In this document: in pieces, positions 32,789 to 41,464 of the stretch
How the letters are laid out: each line of letters opens with the position of its first letter
Numbering within the stretch: position 1 is the stretch's first letter
DNA from: CAZBRS01 sp964494475
Lineage (GTDB): Bacteria; Myxococcota_A; UBA9042; CAZBRS01
Direction of reading: 5' to 3'
DNA length: 64,000 nucleotides
Assembly (NCBI GenBank): GCA_964494475.1
Contig: CAZBRS010000021.1
Coordinates: 22,608 to 86,607 of the forward strand
Translations under genes and position numbers: made by a program
The notes under the pieces: generated by a model
Databases searched by the model: none
What the model was told of the DNA's origin: nothing
Seen by the model: only the letters and a program-made list of their open reading frames with translations

Positions 32789-32868
32789 GAACGGAGTTCG
32801 AGCCGAGAGCGGTCGTTGCGTTGGGGCAGCCTTTCCCACAGAATACTCCTGCGGCCTTTCGGGAGCGG

Positions 32869-35241
32869 ATGATGCGTCACGTGCTCGGGGTGTGCTTGCT
32901 GTTGGCGTTGTGGGCCTGTTCGGGGGGGGCGGGAGGCCCCGACGCGGGCGAGGCGACGCTCGACCCCTGCGCGGGGGGAGCGGTCGTGGCCTTCCTGCTG
33001 CCCGAGCAGGTGGCCGTGTCGGCGGGCGGACAGTTCTTCAGCGTGGCCGCCGTCGCCTTCGGTGACTTCGAGGACGTGCGCGTCCTCCAGGGCGACGCGC
33101 TCGTGGGCGCCGCGCCGCAGTTGCCCTACTTCGAGCTCCCCCCCACCCCGCTCGAGCCCGGACCCAATCGCTTCGTGCTGCAGGGCCGGCAGGCCGACGG
33201 GACCGTGATCGAGGACCACGTCACCGTGCTCTACACGCCCGAGGGCGCGGTCCCTCCGGCCCGCGTGAGCCCCGACTTCGCGGCGGTGGGCGTGCAGACG
33301 GCGCTGTTCTTCCGCCTCGACGTCAGCCGCCTGCCTCTGGTCGAGCCGGTCGTCGAGCTCTGGGCCGCCGACGCCGAAGGGGAGCCCGTCGCCTACGCTG
33401 CGCCCATGTTCGACAACGGCGATCTCACGGGGCGCGGCGACGAGCTGGCGGGAGACCTGGTCTTCGCGGTGCGGCTCGACCTCACGTTCGAGGCGCCCGG
33501 CCTCTCGTCTTTCGTGATGATCGCGTCGGGCCGGTACAACGCGACCGACGTGCAGCGCGTCTCGACGCGGGTCGACGTGCGGGCCATGGCGCCCCTGACC
33601 GCCGAGGAGTGCACGACGCGCCAGGCGGTGCTCGGCGACCTGCGGGCCTCGTTCGACCGCCAGCGGCTCGAGCTCTCGTTCGACCTGGCCCGTTCGGCCG
33701 TCCTCGCCGAGGCCCGGGCCCTCGAGGGGGTCGCCCAGGCCGGGGCCGACGCCTGCTCCGACGGTCTTTGGGTGCGCTTCGCCGACGGCGTGCTCGGGGT
33801 GGTGCCGCTGGCCGATTGGCGCGACGCCGACGAGCCCGCCGAGAGCGTGGAGTACCCGGGCTCGACCTGGAGCACCGATCGGGCGCTGGCGAGCCGGACG
33901 GCGTCGCTCGTGGGGGAGCACGCCGAGTTGGCGGCCGCGCTCGCTCCCGACGCGTGTCCTTCGTTGCTGGTGAGATCCGTCGAGGTCGACGGGCGCACGT
34001 TGCCGTACGACTGGGCCGGCCAGGTCGACGGTGGCGTGTTCTACCTGCGCGGCGAGGGGGACCTGGCCTTCGGCGGGCTCGAGCCCGAGGCGGCTCGCGC
34101 GTACGGGCTGACGCCGGGCGTGCCCACCCCCGTCGTCCTCCTGCCCCACGACGAGTTCTGCCGCGATCTGGGCGTCACGGGCGAGGAGTGCTCCTTCGAT
34201 CCCCGGAAGCCCTCGAACTCACGTCACTGCGTGAGCTACGGCAAGCAGTGCGCGCTGCAGCGCGAGCGCGAAGACGGCGTCCTGTGGGGTGTGTGCCTCG
34301 ACCGGCGCGTCCGTGACCTGCGCGCGGGCCGCCTCGTGCTCACCCCCTCGGGCTACGGCCTGACCCCCACGTTCGTGCGCGAGGCCCTGCCCGAGGTCGA
34401 GTCCGGGGTCGTGCTCCTCGACGTGCCGAGGGTCGACCGCGACGCACGCCTCGCCGCCGAGTTCCTGAAGAAGGGGTACAGCCTGGTGGCCGCGAGGGTC
34501 GGGCGCGGCGGCGACGATCCGTTCCCGGCGCTGGCCACCGACCTCCTCGGGCAGGCGCCCTGGGAGCCCGCCGATCACCCCGGGCTGCGCCTGTTCGGGA
34601 CCGTGCGCGTGGGGGTGGCCCCCTATCGCCTGGCCAACGGGACGTTCGAGGAGGAGGGGCTGTCCGGGTGGCGCCTCACCGGCGACGCGCGGCGCGCGGC
34701 CGAGTTCGCGGGCCAGACGCCGGTCGAGGGCAAGGGCATGGCCGTCCTCTCCACGGGCCTCGGCTTCTCCGAGCAGGGCGGCGCCCTCGAGCAGGTCTTC
34801 TGCCCCGAGCCCGGCACCCGCAACCTCCGCTTCTTCTGGCGCTTCTACTCCGAGGAGTTCCTCGAGCAGTGCGGCTACCAGGAGTACCAGGACGAGGTCG
34901 TGGTGTCGCTCTTCGTGGGGGGCGAGGAGACCCGCGTGCTCGACGTGCGCGTCAACGACCTGTGCCCCCCCGACGAAGACGCGGGCGTGTGCGGCGTGTG
35001 CGAGGACCCGAACCCGTTCAACTGCCCGTGCGGTGGTCTCAACCAGGACGACCTGGTCAAGGTCGAGGGGCTGCACTTCGACCAGCCCGAGGGTGACGTG
35101 TGGGGAGCGTCGTGGCGCGAGGCGTCGTTCCTGCTGCCGTTCGCGGGCATTCGCCCGGTGCACCTGCGCCTCGAGGTGCGCGACCGCGGCGACAGCCACC
35201 TCGACAGCGCCGTGCTGCTCGATCGCATCGAGCTTCAATGA
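32869..35241 (+). CDS. Large lipoprotein of unknown function
   Basis: 790 aa. The start is ATG 32869 or 32872 behind GGGAGCGG; the N-terminus MMRHVLGVCLLLALWAC is a lipoprotein signal with lipidated C17. The body is largely beta. An Ig-like region with a choice of short strands covers residues about 60-240. A Cys-containing middle segment has RHCVSYGKQCALQ and WGVCLDRRV. The C-terminal jelly-roll-like domain begins FEEEGLSGWRLTGDARRAAE and includes RNLRFFWRFYSEEF and a Cys-rich insert CGVCEDPNPFNCPCG, typical of carbohydrate- or adhesion-type modules. No catalytic motif recognised. Such large surface lipoproteins are common in myxobacteria. Confidence 0.75.
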   Translation: MMRHVLGVCLLLALWACSGGAGGPDAGEATLDPCAGGAVVAFLLPEQVAVSAGGQFFSVAAVAFGDFEDVRVLQGDALVGAAPQLPYFELPPTPLEPGPNRFVLQGRQADGTVIEDHVTVLYTPEGAVPPARVSPDFAAVGVQTALFFRLDVSRLPLVEPVVELWAADAEGEPVAYAAPMFDNGDLTGRGDELAGDLVFAVRLDLTFEAPGLSSFVMIASGRYNATDVQRVSTRVDVRAMAPLTAEECTTRQAVLGDLRASFDRQRLELSFDLARSAVLAEARALEGVAQAGADACSDGLWVRFADGVLGVVPLADWRDADEPAESVEYPGSTWSTDRALASRTASLVGEHAELAAALAPDACPSLLVRSVEVDGRTLPYDWAGQVDGGVFYLRGEGDLAFGGLEPEAARAYGLTPGVPTPVVLLPHDEFCRDLGVTGEECSFDPRKPSNSRHCVSYGKQCALQREREDGVLWGVCLDRRVRDLRAGRLVLTPSGYGLTPTFVREALPEVESGVVLLDVPRVDRDARLAAEFLKKGYSLVAARVGRGGDDPFPALATDLLGQAPWEPADHPGLRLFGTVRVGVAPYRLANGTFEEEGLSGWRLTGDARRAAEFAGQTPVEGKGMAVLSTGLGFSEQGGALEQVFCPEPGTRNLRFFWRFYSEEFLEQCGYQEYQDEVVVSLFVGGEETRVLDVRVNDLCPPDEDAGVCGVCEDPNPFNCPCGGLNQDDLVKVEGLHFDQPEGDVWGASWREASFLLPFAGIRPVHLRLEVRDRGDSHLDSAVLLDRIELQ

Positions 35242-35251
35242 CGCGTCCGGC

Positions 35252-35279
35252 TTGATTCCCCGGGCCGTGGTCTTATGCT
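35252..35279 (+). promoter_or_regulatory. Promoter of the trxB operon
   Basis: TTGATT (35252-35257), 16-base spacer, TATGCT (35274-35279); start near 35286 and trxB ATG at 35309. Confidence 0.6.
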
Positions 35280-35308
35280 TGCCGCGTTGACGTGAACGGG
35301 GACGTTCC

Positions 35309-36232
35309 ATGCACGAGGTCGTGATCATCGGTTCGGGGCCTGCCGGGTGCACCGCCGCCATCTACGCGGCGCGCGCCAATCTGAAGCCGCTGGTGCTCGA
35401 GGGGGCCGAGCCGGGAGGCCAGCTCACCATCACCACCGACGTCGAGAACTTCCCGGGCTTCCCCGAGGGGATCACCGGGCCCGAGCTCGTCGAGCGCATG
35501 AAGGCCCAGGCCGAGCGCTTCGGCGCCGAGTTCCGGTACGGCGTGCTCGAGAAGGCCGACTTCTCCGCGCGGCCCTACACGCTGACGGTCGACGGACAGG
35601 CCCTGCAGGCGCGCACGGTGATCATCGCCACGGGCGCCTCGGCGCGCTGGCTGGGCCTCGAGAGCGAGCAGCGCTTCCGGGGTCGCGGCGTGTCGGCCTG
35701 CGCCACCTGCGACGGCTTCTTCTTCAAGGGGCAGGAGATCGCGGTGGTGGGCGGCGGCGACACGGCCCTCGAGGAGGCCACGTTCCTGACGCGCTTCGCC
35801 TCGAAGGTCACGCTGGTGCACCGCCGCGACGAGCTGCGCGGCAGCAAGGTCATGGCCGCGCGTGCCCTCAAGAACCCCAAGATCGCGTTCGCCTGGAACT
35901 CGGTGGTCGACGAGGTGCTGGGCGACGACGAGAAGGGCATGACGGGCCTGCGCCTGAAGAACCTGAAGACGGGCGAGCTCTATGACTTGCCGGTCACCGG
36001 GCTGTTCGTCGCCATCGGCCACGTGCCGAACACCGAGCCCTTCCGCGGCCAGCTCGACCTGGACGAGGCCGGCTTCATCGTGCCGTCGAACCTCGTGCGC
36101 ACCAGCAAGCCCGGCGTGTTCGTGGCGGGCGACGTGGCCGACTCGCGCTACCGCCAGGCCATCAGCGCCGCCGGCACGGGCTGCATGGCCGCGCTCGAGG
36201 CCGAGAAGCTGCTGGAGAGCGAAGAAGGGTAG
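35309..36232 (+). CDS. trxB: Thioredoxin-disulfide reductase
   Basis: 307 aa NADPH-dependent flavoprotein that reduces thioredoxin. FAD-binding GSGPAGCTAAIYAARA at residues 8-23, PGGQLTITTDVENFPGFP, the redox pair in SACATCDGFFF (near residue 135), NADPH-binding VVGGGDTALEEATFL, HRRDELRG and the C-terminal FAD motif GVFVAGDVADSRYRQA. Complete and of normal length. First gene of an operon with a methyltransferase (9 bases later) and an SDR protein. Confidence 0.97.
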   Translation: MHEVVIIGSGPAGCTAAIYAARANLKPLVLEGAEPGGQLTITTDVENFPGFPEGITGPELVERMKAQAERFGAEFRYGVLEKADFSARPYTLTVDGQALQARTVIIATGASARWLGLESEQRFRGRGVSACATCDGFFFKGQEIAVVGGGDTALEEATFLTRFASKVTLVHRRDELRGSKVMAARALKNPKIAFAWNSVVDEVLGDDEKGMTGLRLKNLKTGELYDLPVTGLFVAIGHVPNTEPFRGQLDLDEAGFIVPSNLVRTSKPGVFVAGDVADSRYRQAISAAGTGCMAALEAEKLLESEEG

Positions 36233-36241
36233 CGCGCCCGT

Positions 36242-36859
36242 ATGGAGCCCCGCTACGCCGCCTACCGCCTGTTCCCGACCGACGGCGCCCCGGCGCTGGT
36301 CGTCGACGGGGTGCTCATGCACCGCAGGCAGGGCACCACCCCCGACGCGGACGCCAGGGAGAAGGTCCGGGCGCTCCGCATCCGGGGCGGGCGTGTGCTC
36401 GACACGTGCGCCGGGCTCGGGTACTCCGCGATCGCGGCGGCCGAGGCCGGCGCTCACGTGCTGGCCGTCGAGGTTGACCCGGGCGTCCTCGCCGCCGCGC
36501 GAGGCAATCCAGCCAGCGCGGGGCTGTTCGAGCATCCCTCCATCGCCCTGGTGCTGGCCGACTCGGTCGAGCTGGTAGCCGCGCTCCCCTCCGGCGCCTT
36601 CGCGGCCGTGCTGCACGATCCGCCCACGCTCTCGCGGGCCGGCGACCTCTACGCCGGCACGTTCTACCGCGAGCTGCACCGCGTGCTCGCGCGCCACGGA
36701 CAGCTCTTCCACTACACGGGCGAGCCCGGCGCGGCGCGGGGTCGCGACGTGGCCTCGGGCGTCGTGAGGCGCCTCGAAGCGGCCGGCTTCCGCGCGCGGA
36801 TCGAGCCGAGGCTGGCGGGGGTGCTGGCCGAGAAGCGGACGGTGTCCCGTGGCGGCTGA
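36242..36859 (+). CDS. SAM-dependent methyltransferase (COG2521-like)
   Basis: 205 aa. A Rossmann methyltransferase: motif I VLDTCAGLGYSAIAA near residue 53, the acidic end of beta-2 in LAVEVDPGVLAAA, and motif IV as VLHDPPTLSR. The DPP motif and the N-terminal MHRR segment resemble the COG2521 methyltransferases best known from archaea and thermophiles. Substrate unknown. Overlaps the next gene by 11 bases. Confidence 0.75.
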   Translation: MEPRYAAYRLFPTDGAPALVVDGVLMHRRQGTTPDADAREKVRALRIRGGRVLDTCAGLGYSAIAAAEAGAHVLAVEVDPGVLAAARGNPASAGLFEHPSIALVLADSVELVAALPSGAFAAVLHDPPTLSRAGDLYAGTFYRELHRVLARHGQLFHYTGEPGAARGRDVASGVVRRLEAAGFRARIEPRLAGVLAEKRTVSRGG

Positions 36860-37568
36860 AGGCCGCGCGGCCTTGATCGTCGGCGCGTCGTCGCCCCTGG
36901 GCACGGCGATCGGCGACGCGTTGGCGGCCGAGGGCTGGAGCGTGTCGCGCTGCGGCCGTGCCGACTCGGTTCTCCCCGCGGGCGCCCCGGGGGGCGATCT
37001 CTGCGATCCCGAGGTCGTGCGCGCGCTGGCCGAGGCGGTGCGCGCCGATCCCCCCGACCTGCTGGTCTGGGCCGCCTCGCGCTTCGCCCCCGCCCCTTAC
37101 GAGCGTCGCGATGCCCTCTCGGCGTTCGCGCTCTCGGCGCTGGCTCCCTTCGAGGTCGGCCTCGCTCATCTCGAGGGCGCGGTCGCGGCGGGCCGCATGC
37201 CCACCCAGATCCACCTGGCCGACCTGGCCGGCGACGAGCCCTTCCTTCAGGCGCCCGCCTACAGCCTGGGGCGCGGGGCCGGCCGGGTCGCGCTGCGCCT
37301 GTTGCAGCGTCGCGCGCCAGCCGACGCCAGCGTGATCGTGCTGCGCCTCGGCATCGTCGACGTCGCGGGCCGCGATCGCCGCGCCGAGCAGGGTCTCGCC
37401 GAGCGCGACGCGGTCCTCGGGCGCCGCGCCCGGGTCGACGAGGTCCTGGCCGCCGTTCGCACGGTGCTGGCGCGCCCCTCCGCCTTCCGCGGCGCCTGGC
37501 TCGACGTCGACGGGGGCCTCGCCCTGAGGACGCCTTCCCGCCGCCCGGTCGGCCCCCGGGGTGAATAA
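36849..37568 (+). CDS. Short-chain dehydrogenase-like protein with altered active site
   Basis: 239 aa from GTG 36849. The NAD(P)-binding GASSPLGTAIGDALA lies at about residue 12. The layout resembles FolM/pteridine reductase-type SDRs (QIHLADLAGDEPFLQAPAYSLGRGAG). The catalytic Tyr is present, but the normal YxxxK reads Y-S-L-G-R, with Arg in place of Lys, and the usual catalytic Ser is not evident (H-L-A-D). Activity is therefore uncertain. The C-terminus keeps the SDR-like AWLDVDGGLALR. Third gene of the trxB operon. Confidence 0.75.
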   Translation: MAAEGRAALIVGASSPLGTAIGDALAAEGWSVSRCGRADSVLPAGAPGGDLCDPEVVRALAEAVRADPPDLLVWAASRFAPAPYERRDALSAFALSALAPFEVGLAHLEGAVAAGRMPTQIHLADLAGDEPFLQAPAYSLGRGAGRVALRLLQRRAPADASVIVLRLGIVDVAGRDRRAEQGLAERDAVLGRRARVDEVLAAVRTVLARPSAFRGAWLDVDGGLALRTPSRRPVGPRGE

Positions 37569-37623
37569 CCCGCGCCGTCGGCGCGTCCATCTCCCCGTGA
37601 CGGACCCCGAGCGGGAGGTTCCC

Positions 37624-38238
37624 ATGCTGGCGAGAACGGTGCTCCTTTCTTCGCTCGTCTTCGGCCTGGCGTCGGCCTGCATGATCGTCGACGTGCCCAC
37701 CTGCGACGGCTACGACTGCGGCTCGACCGTCGTCGACGGCTGCTGGTCGGACGACGACTGTCCGTGGGGCGCCTGGTGCGGCGACGACGGCGTGTGCTAC
37801 GAGTCGGGGTGCCGCAGCGATTGGGACTGCGCCGAGGGCTATTCGTGCGAGCCCGACGGCACCTGCGTGGCCCACGTCGCGGTCGATTGCGCGTGGGACG
37901 GCGACTGCGAGGCGGGCTACTACTGCGCCCGCAACGGCGCCTGCACCTCCTACGGTTGCCGCGCCGACGCCGAGTGCCCGTACGGCACCTTCTGCGCGCT
38001 GGACGGCGGGTGCTACGAGGACGTGGCGTGCGGGGGCGGCCTGCGTTGCGCCCCGGGCTACTACTGCACGCTCTCGGGGTCGTGCTACCCCGAGATCGCG
38101 GCGTGCCGGGACGACGTGGACTGCCCCTACCCGCAGTTCTGCGGCACCGACGGGGTGTGCCGCGAGGCCGTCTACTGTTCGTTCGACGACCAGTGCCCCT
38201 ACCCTCAGCACTGCGATGCGGACCAGACCTGTCGTTGA
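37624..38238 (+). CDS. Cysteine-rich repeat lipoprotein
   Basis: 204 aa from ATG 37624 (GGGAGG before it). Signal MLARTVLLSSLVFGLASAC gives a lipidated C19. The mature part consists of about seven repeats of 22-26 residues with the pattern C-x4-DC-x5-(W/Y/F)C-x3-G-x-C (for example CRSDWDCAEGYSCEPDGTC), presumably each with internal disulphides. It resembles eukaryotic EGF/EB-like modules only in spacing. No function known. The next gene also encodes Asp/Cys repeats, but with different spacing. Confidence 0.8.
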   Translation: MLARTVLLSSLVFGLASACMIVDVPTCDGYDCGSTVVDGCWSDDDCPWGAWCGDDGVCYESGCRSDWDCAEGYSCEPDGTCVAHVAVDCAWDGDCEAGYYCARNGACTSYGCRADAECPYGTFCALDGGCYEDVACGGGLRCAPGYYCTLSGSCYPEIAACRDDVDCPYPQFCGTDGVCREAVYCSFDDQCPYPQHCDADQTCR

Positions 38239-38267
38239 CGGCAGGCCCGTGAGCCCCTCGAAAGGTG

Positions 38268-38288
38268 ACACGCCGGATCGTGGCGTGT
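38268..38288. promoter_or_regulatory. Inverted repeat, candidate enhancer for the sigma-54 promoter at 38371
   Basis: ACACGCC-GGATCGT-GGCGTGT: perfect 7-bp arms with a 7-base spacer, centred about 119 bases upstream of the predicted start, the usual place for an NtrC-type activator site. It also lies 29 bases past the stop of the previous gene and could form a hairpin there, but no T-run follows. Confidence 0.45.
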
Positions 38289-38370
38289 AGACTTCCTCCA
38301 CAGTCGCGGGACCGGCGCGCGGGGCTCGAAGGAGCGCGCGCGACCAGGACCCGGGCCGAGTCGCCGTGGT

Positions 38371-38386
38371 TGGCACGAGCGTTGCT
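38371..38386 (+). promoter_or_regulatory. Consensus sigma-54 (RpoN) promoter of the Cys-rich MYXO-CTERM gene
   Basis: TGGCACG-AGCG-TTGCT (38371-38386) matches the sigma-54 consensus exactly with GG-N10-GC. Start near 38397, leader about 32 bases to ATG 38429. Confidence 0.75.
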
Positions 38387-38428
38387 GTTCCACTACAGCA
38401 GGCCTCGATGTTTCCGGAGGAGGTTCCC

Positions 38429-40060
38429 ATGAAGAAGCTGTTCGTCGCGATGGTGCTCGGGATGCTGGCGTCGTGGCCGGCGACCGCCAAGATGATGCCC
38501 CCGGCTCCCTGCCAGGCCGACGTCGACTGCGGCGCCTGCCAGGTGTGCGTGAACGGCGGTTGCGTGGGGATGGGGCTGCTGGAGTGCAACACCGACACCG
38601 ACTGCGGGGTCGACGAGTACTGCCAGATCGACGATCTGGAGCCCTGCAAGAACCACTGCGTGTCGACGCAGTGCCTGCTCGTCTTCTGCCTGGAGGAGTG
38701 CGATCCCTGGTCCGGGCCTCCGTGCGGCGCGGGCGAGTCCTGCGTCCAGACCCTCAAGGGCTGCTGCGGCCAGTGCGAGCCCGCGATGCCGGCGTGCGCC
38801 TCCGACGCCGACTGCGGTCTCTGCGCGGCCTGCGTGGACGGCCTGTGCATCGGGCTGCCCAAGGCGCCCGACTGCGTGCAGGACTCGGACTGCGGCCTCG
38901 ACGAGTACTGCATCGCCTACCCGGGGGCCGAGTGCCGCAACCGCTGCGCCAGCCAGACCTGCTGGGTGGTCGACTGCATGGGCGACTGCGAGCCGGTGGT
39001 GAACCCCTGCGGCGCGGGCCAGACGTGCGTCGAGCCCATCCCGGGCTGCTGCGGCCTGTGTCAGCCCGAGGTCTCGGCGTGCGCCACCGACGCCGATTGC
39101 GGCGCGTGCGCCATCTGCATGGACGGCCTGTGCATGGGCCTGGGCGACATCTCGTGCGAGTCCGACGCCGACTGCTTCAACGGCGAGACGTGCGTGATCG
39201 ACGCCACGAACCCGTGCGCGAACCACTGCGCCCCCGCGGGCGAGCCCTGCGCGGTCGACTACGACTGCGCGCCCTGCCAGGCGTGCGTCGACGGGGCCTG
39301 CGTGACGCCCGCTCCGACAGGCTGCCTCGTCGACGCCGACTGCGACGAGGGCCAGGTCTGCGTCCAGGGCCTCCCGGGCGATTGCCAGAACCACTGCGAG
39401 CCCGTCGAGGGGCCCTGCGCCACCGACGCCGACTGTGGCGCGTGCCAGGCGTGCGTGAACGGCGGTTGCGTGGGGATGGGGCTGCTGGAGTGCAACACCC
39501 ACGCCGACTGCGGCCCCGACGAGTACTGCCATCAGGTGCTGGGCGAGCCCTGCAAGAACGCCTGCGAGCCCTTGCCCGAGGGCGCCTGCCGCACGGCCGA
39601 CGACTGCACGGCCGGGGAGGAGTGCGTGATGATCCCCGACGGCAGCGGCCTGGGCGACTGCCTGGCCATGTCGTGCGCCGGCGACGCCGACTGCGGCGCC
39701 TGCGGCGTGTGCGTGAACGGTCAGTGTCAGGGCACCGGGCTCGTGGTCTGCAGCACCGACGCCGACTGCGGCGACGGCAAGCGCTGCGAGATCGACGCCG
39801 CGGCGCCCTGCAAGAACGCGTGCGTGCCCGCGGGCGTCGAGCCCGACACCACGACGGGAGACAGCACCTCGCCCGATGCCCTCGAGCCCGAGGCGGGCGC
39901 CGACGCCGTCGACAGCGACACCACCAAGGAACCGAGCGACGACAAGACCGGCGCGGGCGACTGCTCGTTCGCGGGCTTCGAGCGCGCCTCGGGCCTGCCG
40001 GGCGTGCTGGCCGGCCTGCTGCTCCTGGGCCTGGTCGTGCGCCGTCGGCGTGTCGCGTAG
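38429..40060 (+). CDS. Secreted cysteine-rich repeat protein with MYXO-CTERM-like tail
   Basis: 543 aa from ATG 38429 (GGAGGAGG upstream). A signal peptide (MKKLFVAMVLGMLASWPATA) precedes about eleven Cys modules that alternate two types: C-x4-DCGxCxxCV(N/D)GxC and C-x4-DCG(L/V)DEYC. The repeats are imperfect, but one 49-base stretch is identical at 38545-38593 and 39451-39499. An acidic Thr/Asp linker leads to DCSFAGFERASG, a hydrophobic helix (LPGVLAGLLLLGLVV) and RRRR, the layout of a MYXO-CTERM surface-sorting signal. The protein is probably displayed at the cell surface. Function unknown. Confidence 0.82.
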   Translation: MKKLFVAMVLGMLASWPATAKMMPPAPCQADVDCGACQVCVNGGCVGMGLLECNTDTDCGVDEYCQIDDLEPCKNHCVSTQCLLVFCLEECDPWSGPPCGAGESCVQTLKGCCGQCEPAMPACASDADCGLCAACVDGLCIGLPKAPDCVQDSDCGLDEYCIAYPGAECRNRCASQTCWVVDCMGDCEPVVNPCGAGQTCVEPIPGCCGLCQPEVSACATDADCGACAICMDGLCMGLGDISCESDADCFNGETCVIDATNPCANHCAPAGEPCAVDYDCAPCQACVDGACVTPAPTGCLVDADCDEGQVCVQGLPGDCQNHCEPVEGPCATDADCGACQACVNGGCVGMGLLECNTHADCGPDEYCHQVLGEPCKNACEPLPEGACRTADDCTAGEECVMIPDGSGLGDCLAMSCAGDADCGACGVCVNGQCQGTGLVVCSTDADCGDGKRCEIDAAAPCKNACVPAGVEPDTTTGDSTSPDALEPEAGADAVDSDTTKEPSDDKTGAGDCSFAGFERASGLPGVLAGLLLLGLVVRRRRVA

Positions 40061-40135
40061 CGCAGCGAAGGGCCGACGCCCCGGTCCGCCCCGACGCTCC
40101 CGCCAACTGCAGATAATGCGAAGCGTTTCAAGTGG

Positions 40136-41386
40136 CTAGAGTTCTGGCTCCGGGGCCCGCGGGGTCGGGGATGGCGCCCTTCCGACCTGGACCAGCCGCC
40201 TGTCGGCCAGGACCCACAGCGACTGGGACAGGATCAGGACGCCGGTGCCCACCAGCAGGTGCTCGATCCGCACGACCTCGGCCAGCGGGCCGAACACCAG
40301 CATGCCCAGGGGCATCATCGAGGTCATCACCATCGTGAAGAGGCTGAAGACCCGGCCCAGGTAGTCCGGCTCCACGTGCTCCTGCAAGAGGACGGTGGCC
40401 CCGGTGTTGTAGAACGGCAGCGCCACGCCGAAGACGGTCATGGGGACCAGGTAGATCCCGAAGCTGGGCATCAGGCCCAGCAGCACGGTGCACGCGCCCA
40501 TGATCAGGGCCGAGAGGATCATGGTGTGCACCCGGTTCCGGAACCCGCCCCAGGCCGCGACGAGGCCGCCCCCGACGAGCATGCCCAGCGAGAACGCCAA
40601 CTCGATGGCCGTCAGGCGCCACACGTCGTCGCCGAACGTGCGGGCCACCTGCAGGGGGGTCAGGAAGGCCGCGGGCGCCACCAGGACCAGGAGGACGGCG
40701 ACGAAGAGGAAGAACGGCATCAGGAACCGATGCTCGCGCAGGTAGCGGAACCCGAGCTTCAGGTCGGTGACGTAGGAGACGGCCTGGGGTCGGGAGGCCT
40801 TCGCGTGGGGCGCGACCTCCAGGAAGAACGCCAGGATCCCGATGGCGAGCGCCGCCGTTCCCACGTCGAGCAGAAAGATGTACTCCAGCGGCCAGACCGT
40901 CATGAGGACGCCCGCCAGGATGGGGGAGGCGACCATGCTCGCCGACTGGATCGAGCTCGAGAGGCCGTTCACCCGGATCAGTCGATCGGCGGGCACGAAC
41001 TGCGGGAGAAGTGCCCCCACCGCCGGCCCCTGCACCGCCTGGCCCACCGCTCGGACTGCTGCCGCCAGCATGATCAGCCACAGGGCGCTCACGCCGGCCG
41101 CGAAGACGACGGCCAGCCCCAGCGTGGCCAGGGCGATCAGGCCATCGGACAGGACGATGAGCTTCTTCCGGTCCATCCGATCGGCCCAGACCCCGGCGAA
41201 CGGCGACATCAGGAAGGACGGCACGAACCCGCAGAGGATGTAGACCGTCATGGCCCCGCCGGACTTGGTCGCCAGGGTCACGTGCCACATCAGGGCGTAC
41301 TGGACCAGGGACGAGCCGAACAGCGACAGGGTCTGGCTCGTGAGGAAGAGCGCGGCCTGCTTTTTCCACGAAGGTGGGGACGTCAT
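40136..41386 (-). CDS. Major facilitator superfamily exporter (EntS/macrolide-efflux-like)
   Basis: 416 aa from ATG 41386 with twelve predicted membrane helices. The MFS loop 2-3 motif appears as GVWADRMDRKKLIVLSD. Overall pattern (FLTSQTLSLFGSSLVQYALMW at the N-terminus, GPAVGALLPQFVPADRLIRVN in the centre) is that of the MFS_3 branch, which includes the enterobactin exporter EntS and macrolide efflux proteins. Substrate unknown; neighbours do not suggest one. The Shine-Dalgarno is weak, and an upstream in-frame ATG (41422) would add 12 residues. Confidence 0.88.
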   Translation of the reverse strand: MTSPPSWKKQAALFLTSQTLSLFGSSLVQYALMWHVTLATKSGGAMTVYILCGFVPSFLMSPFAGVWADRMDRKKLIVLSDGLIALATLGLAVVFAAGVSALWLIMLAAAVRAVGQAVQGPAVGALLPQFVPADRLIRVNGLSSSIQSASMVASPILAGVLMTVWPLEYIFLLDVGTAALAIGILAFFLEVAPHAKASRPQAVSYVTDLKLGFRYLREHRFLMPFFLFVAVLLVLVAPAAFLTPLQVARTFGDDVWRLTAIELAFSLGMLVGGGLVAAWGGFRNRVHTMILSALIMGACTVLLGLMPSFGIYLVPMTVFGVALPFYNTGATVLLQEHVEPDYLGRVFSLFTMVMTSMMPLGMLVFGPLAEVVRIEHLLVGTGVLILSQSLWVLADRRLVQVGRAPSPTPRAPEPEL

Positions 41387-41464
41387 GGCCTCAAGGTAGG
41401 GGCGACCGGTCGGGGCGGTCAAGGGTGGCGATCGGCGTCCGATGGCGCCAGGCGCCGTAGGCTC

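Noticed and set aside
37624..40060. CRISPR array in the Cys-rich repeat region
   Set aside because: The repeats are coding, of unequal spacing and imperfect, with intact reading frames; there are no spacers or cas genes.
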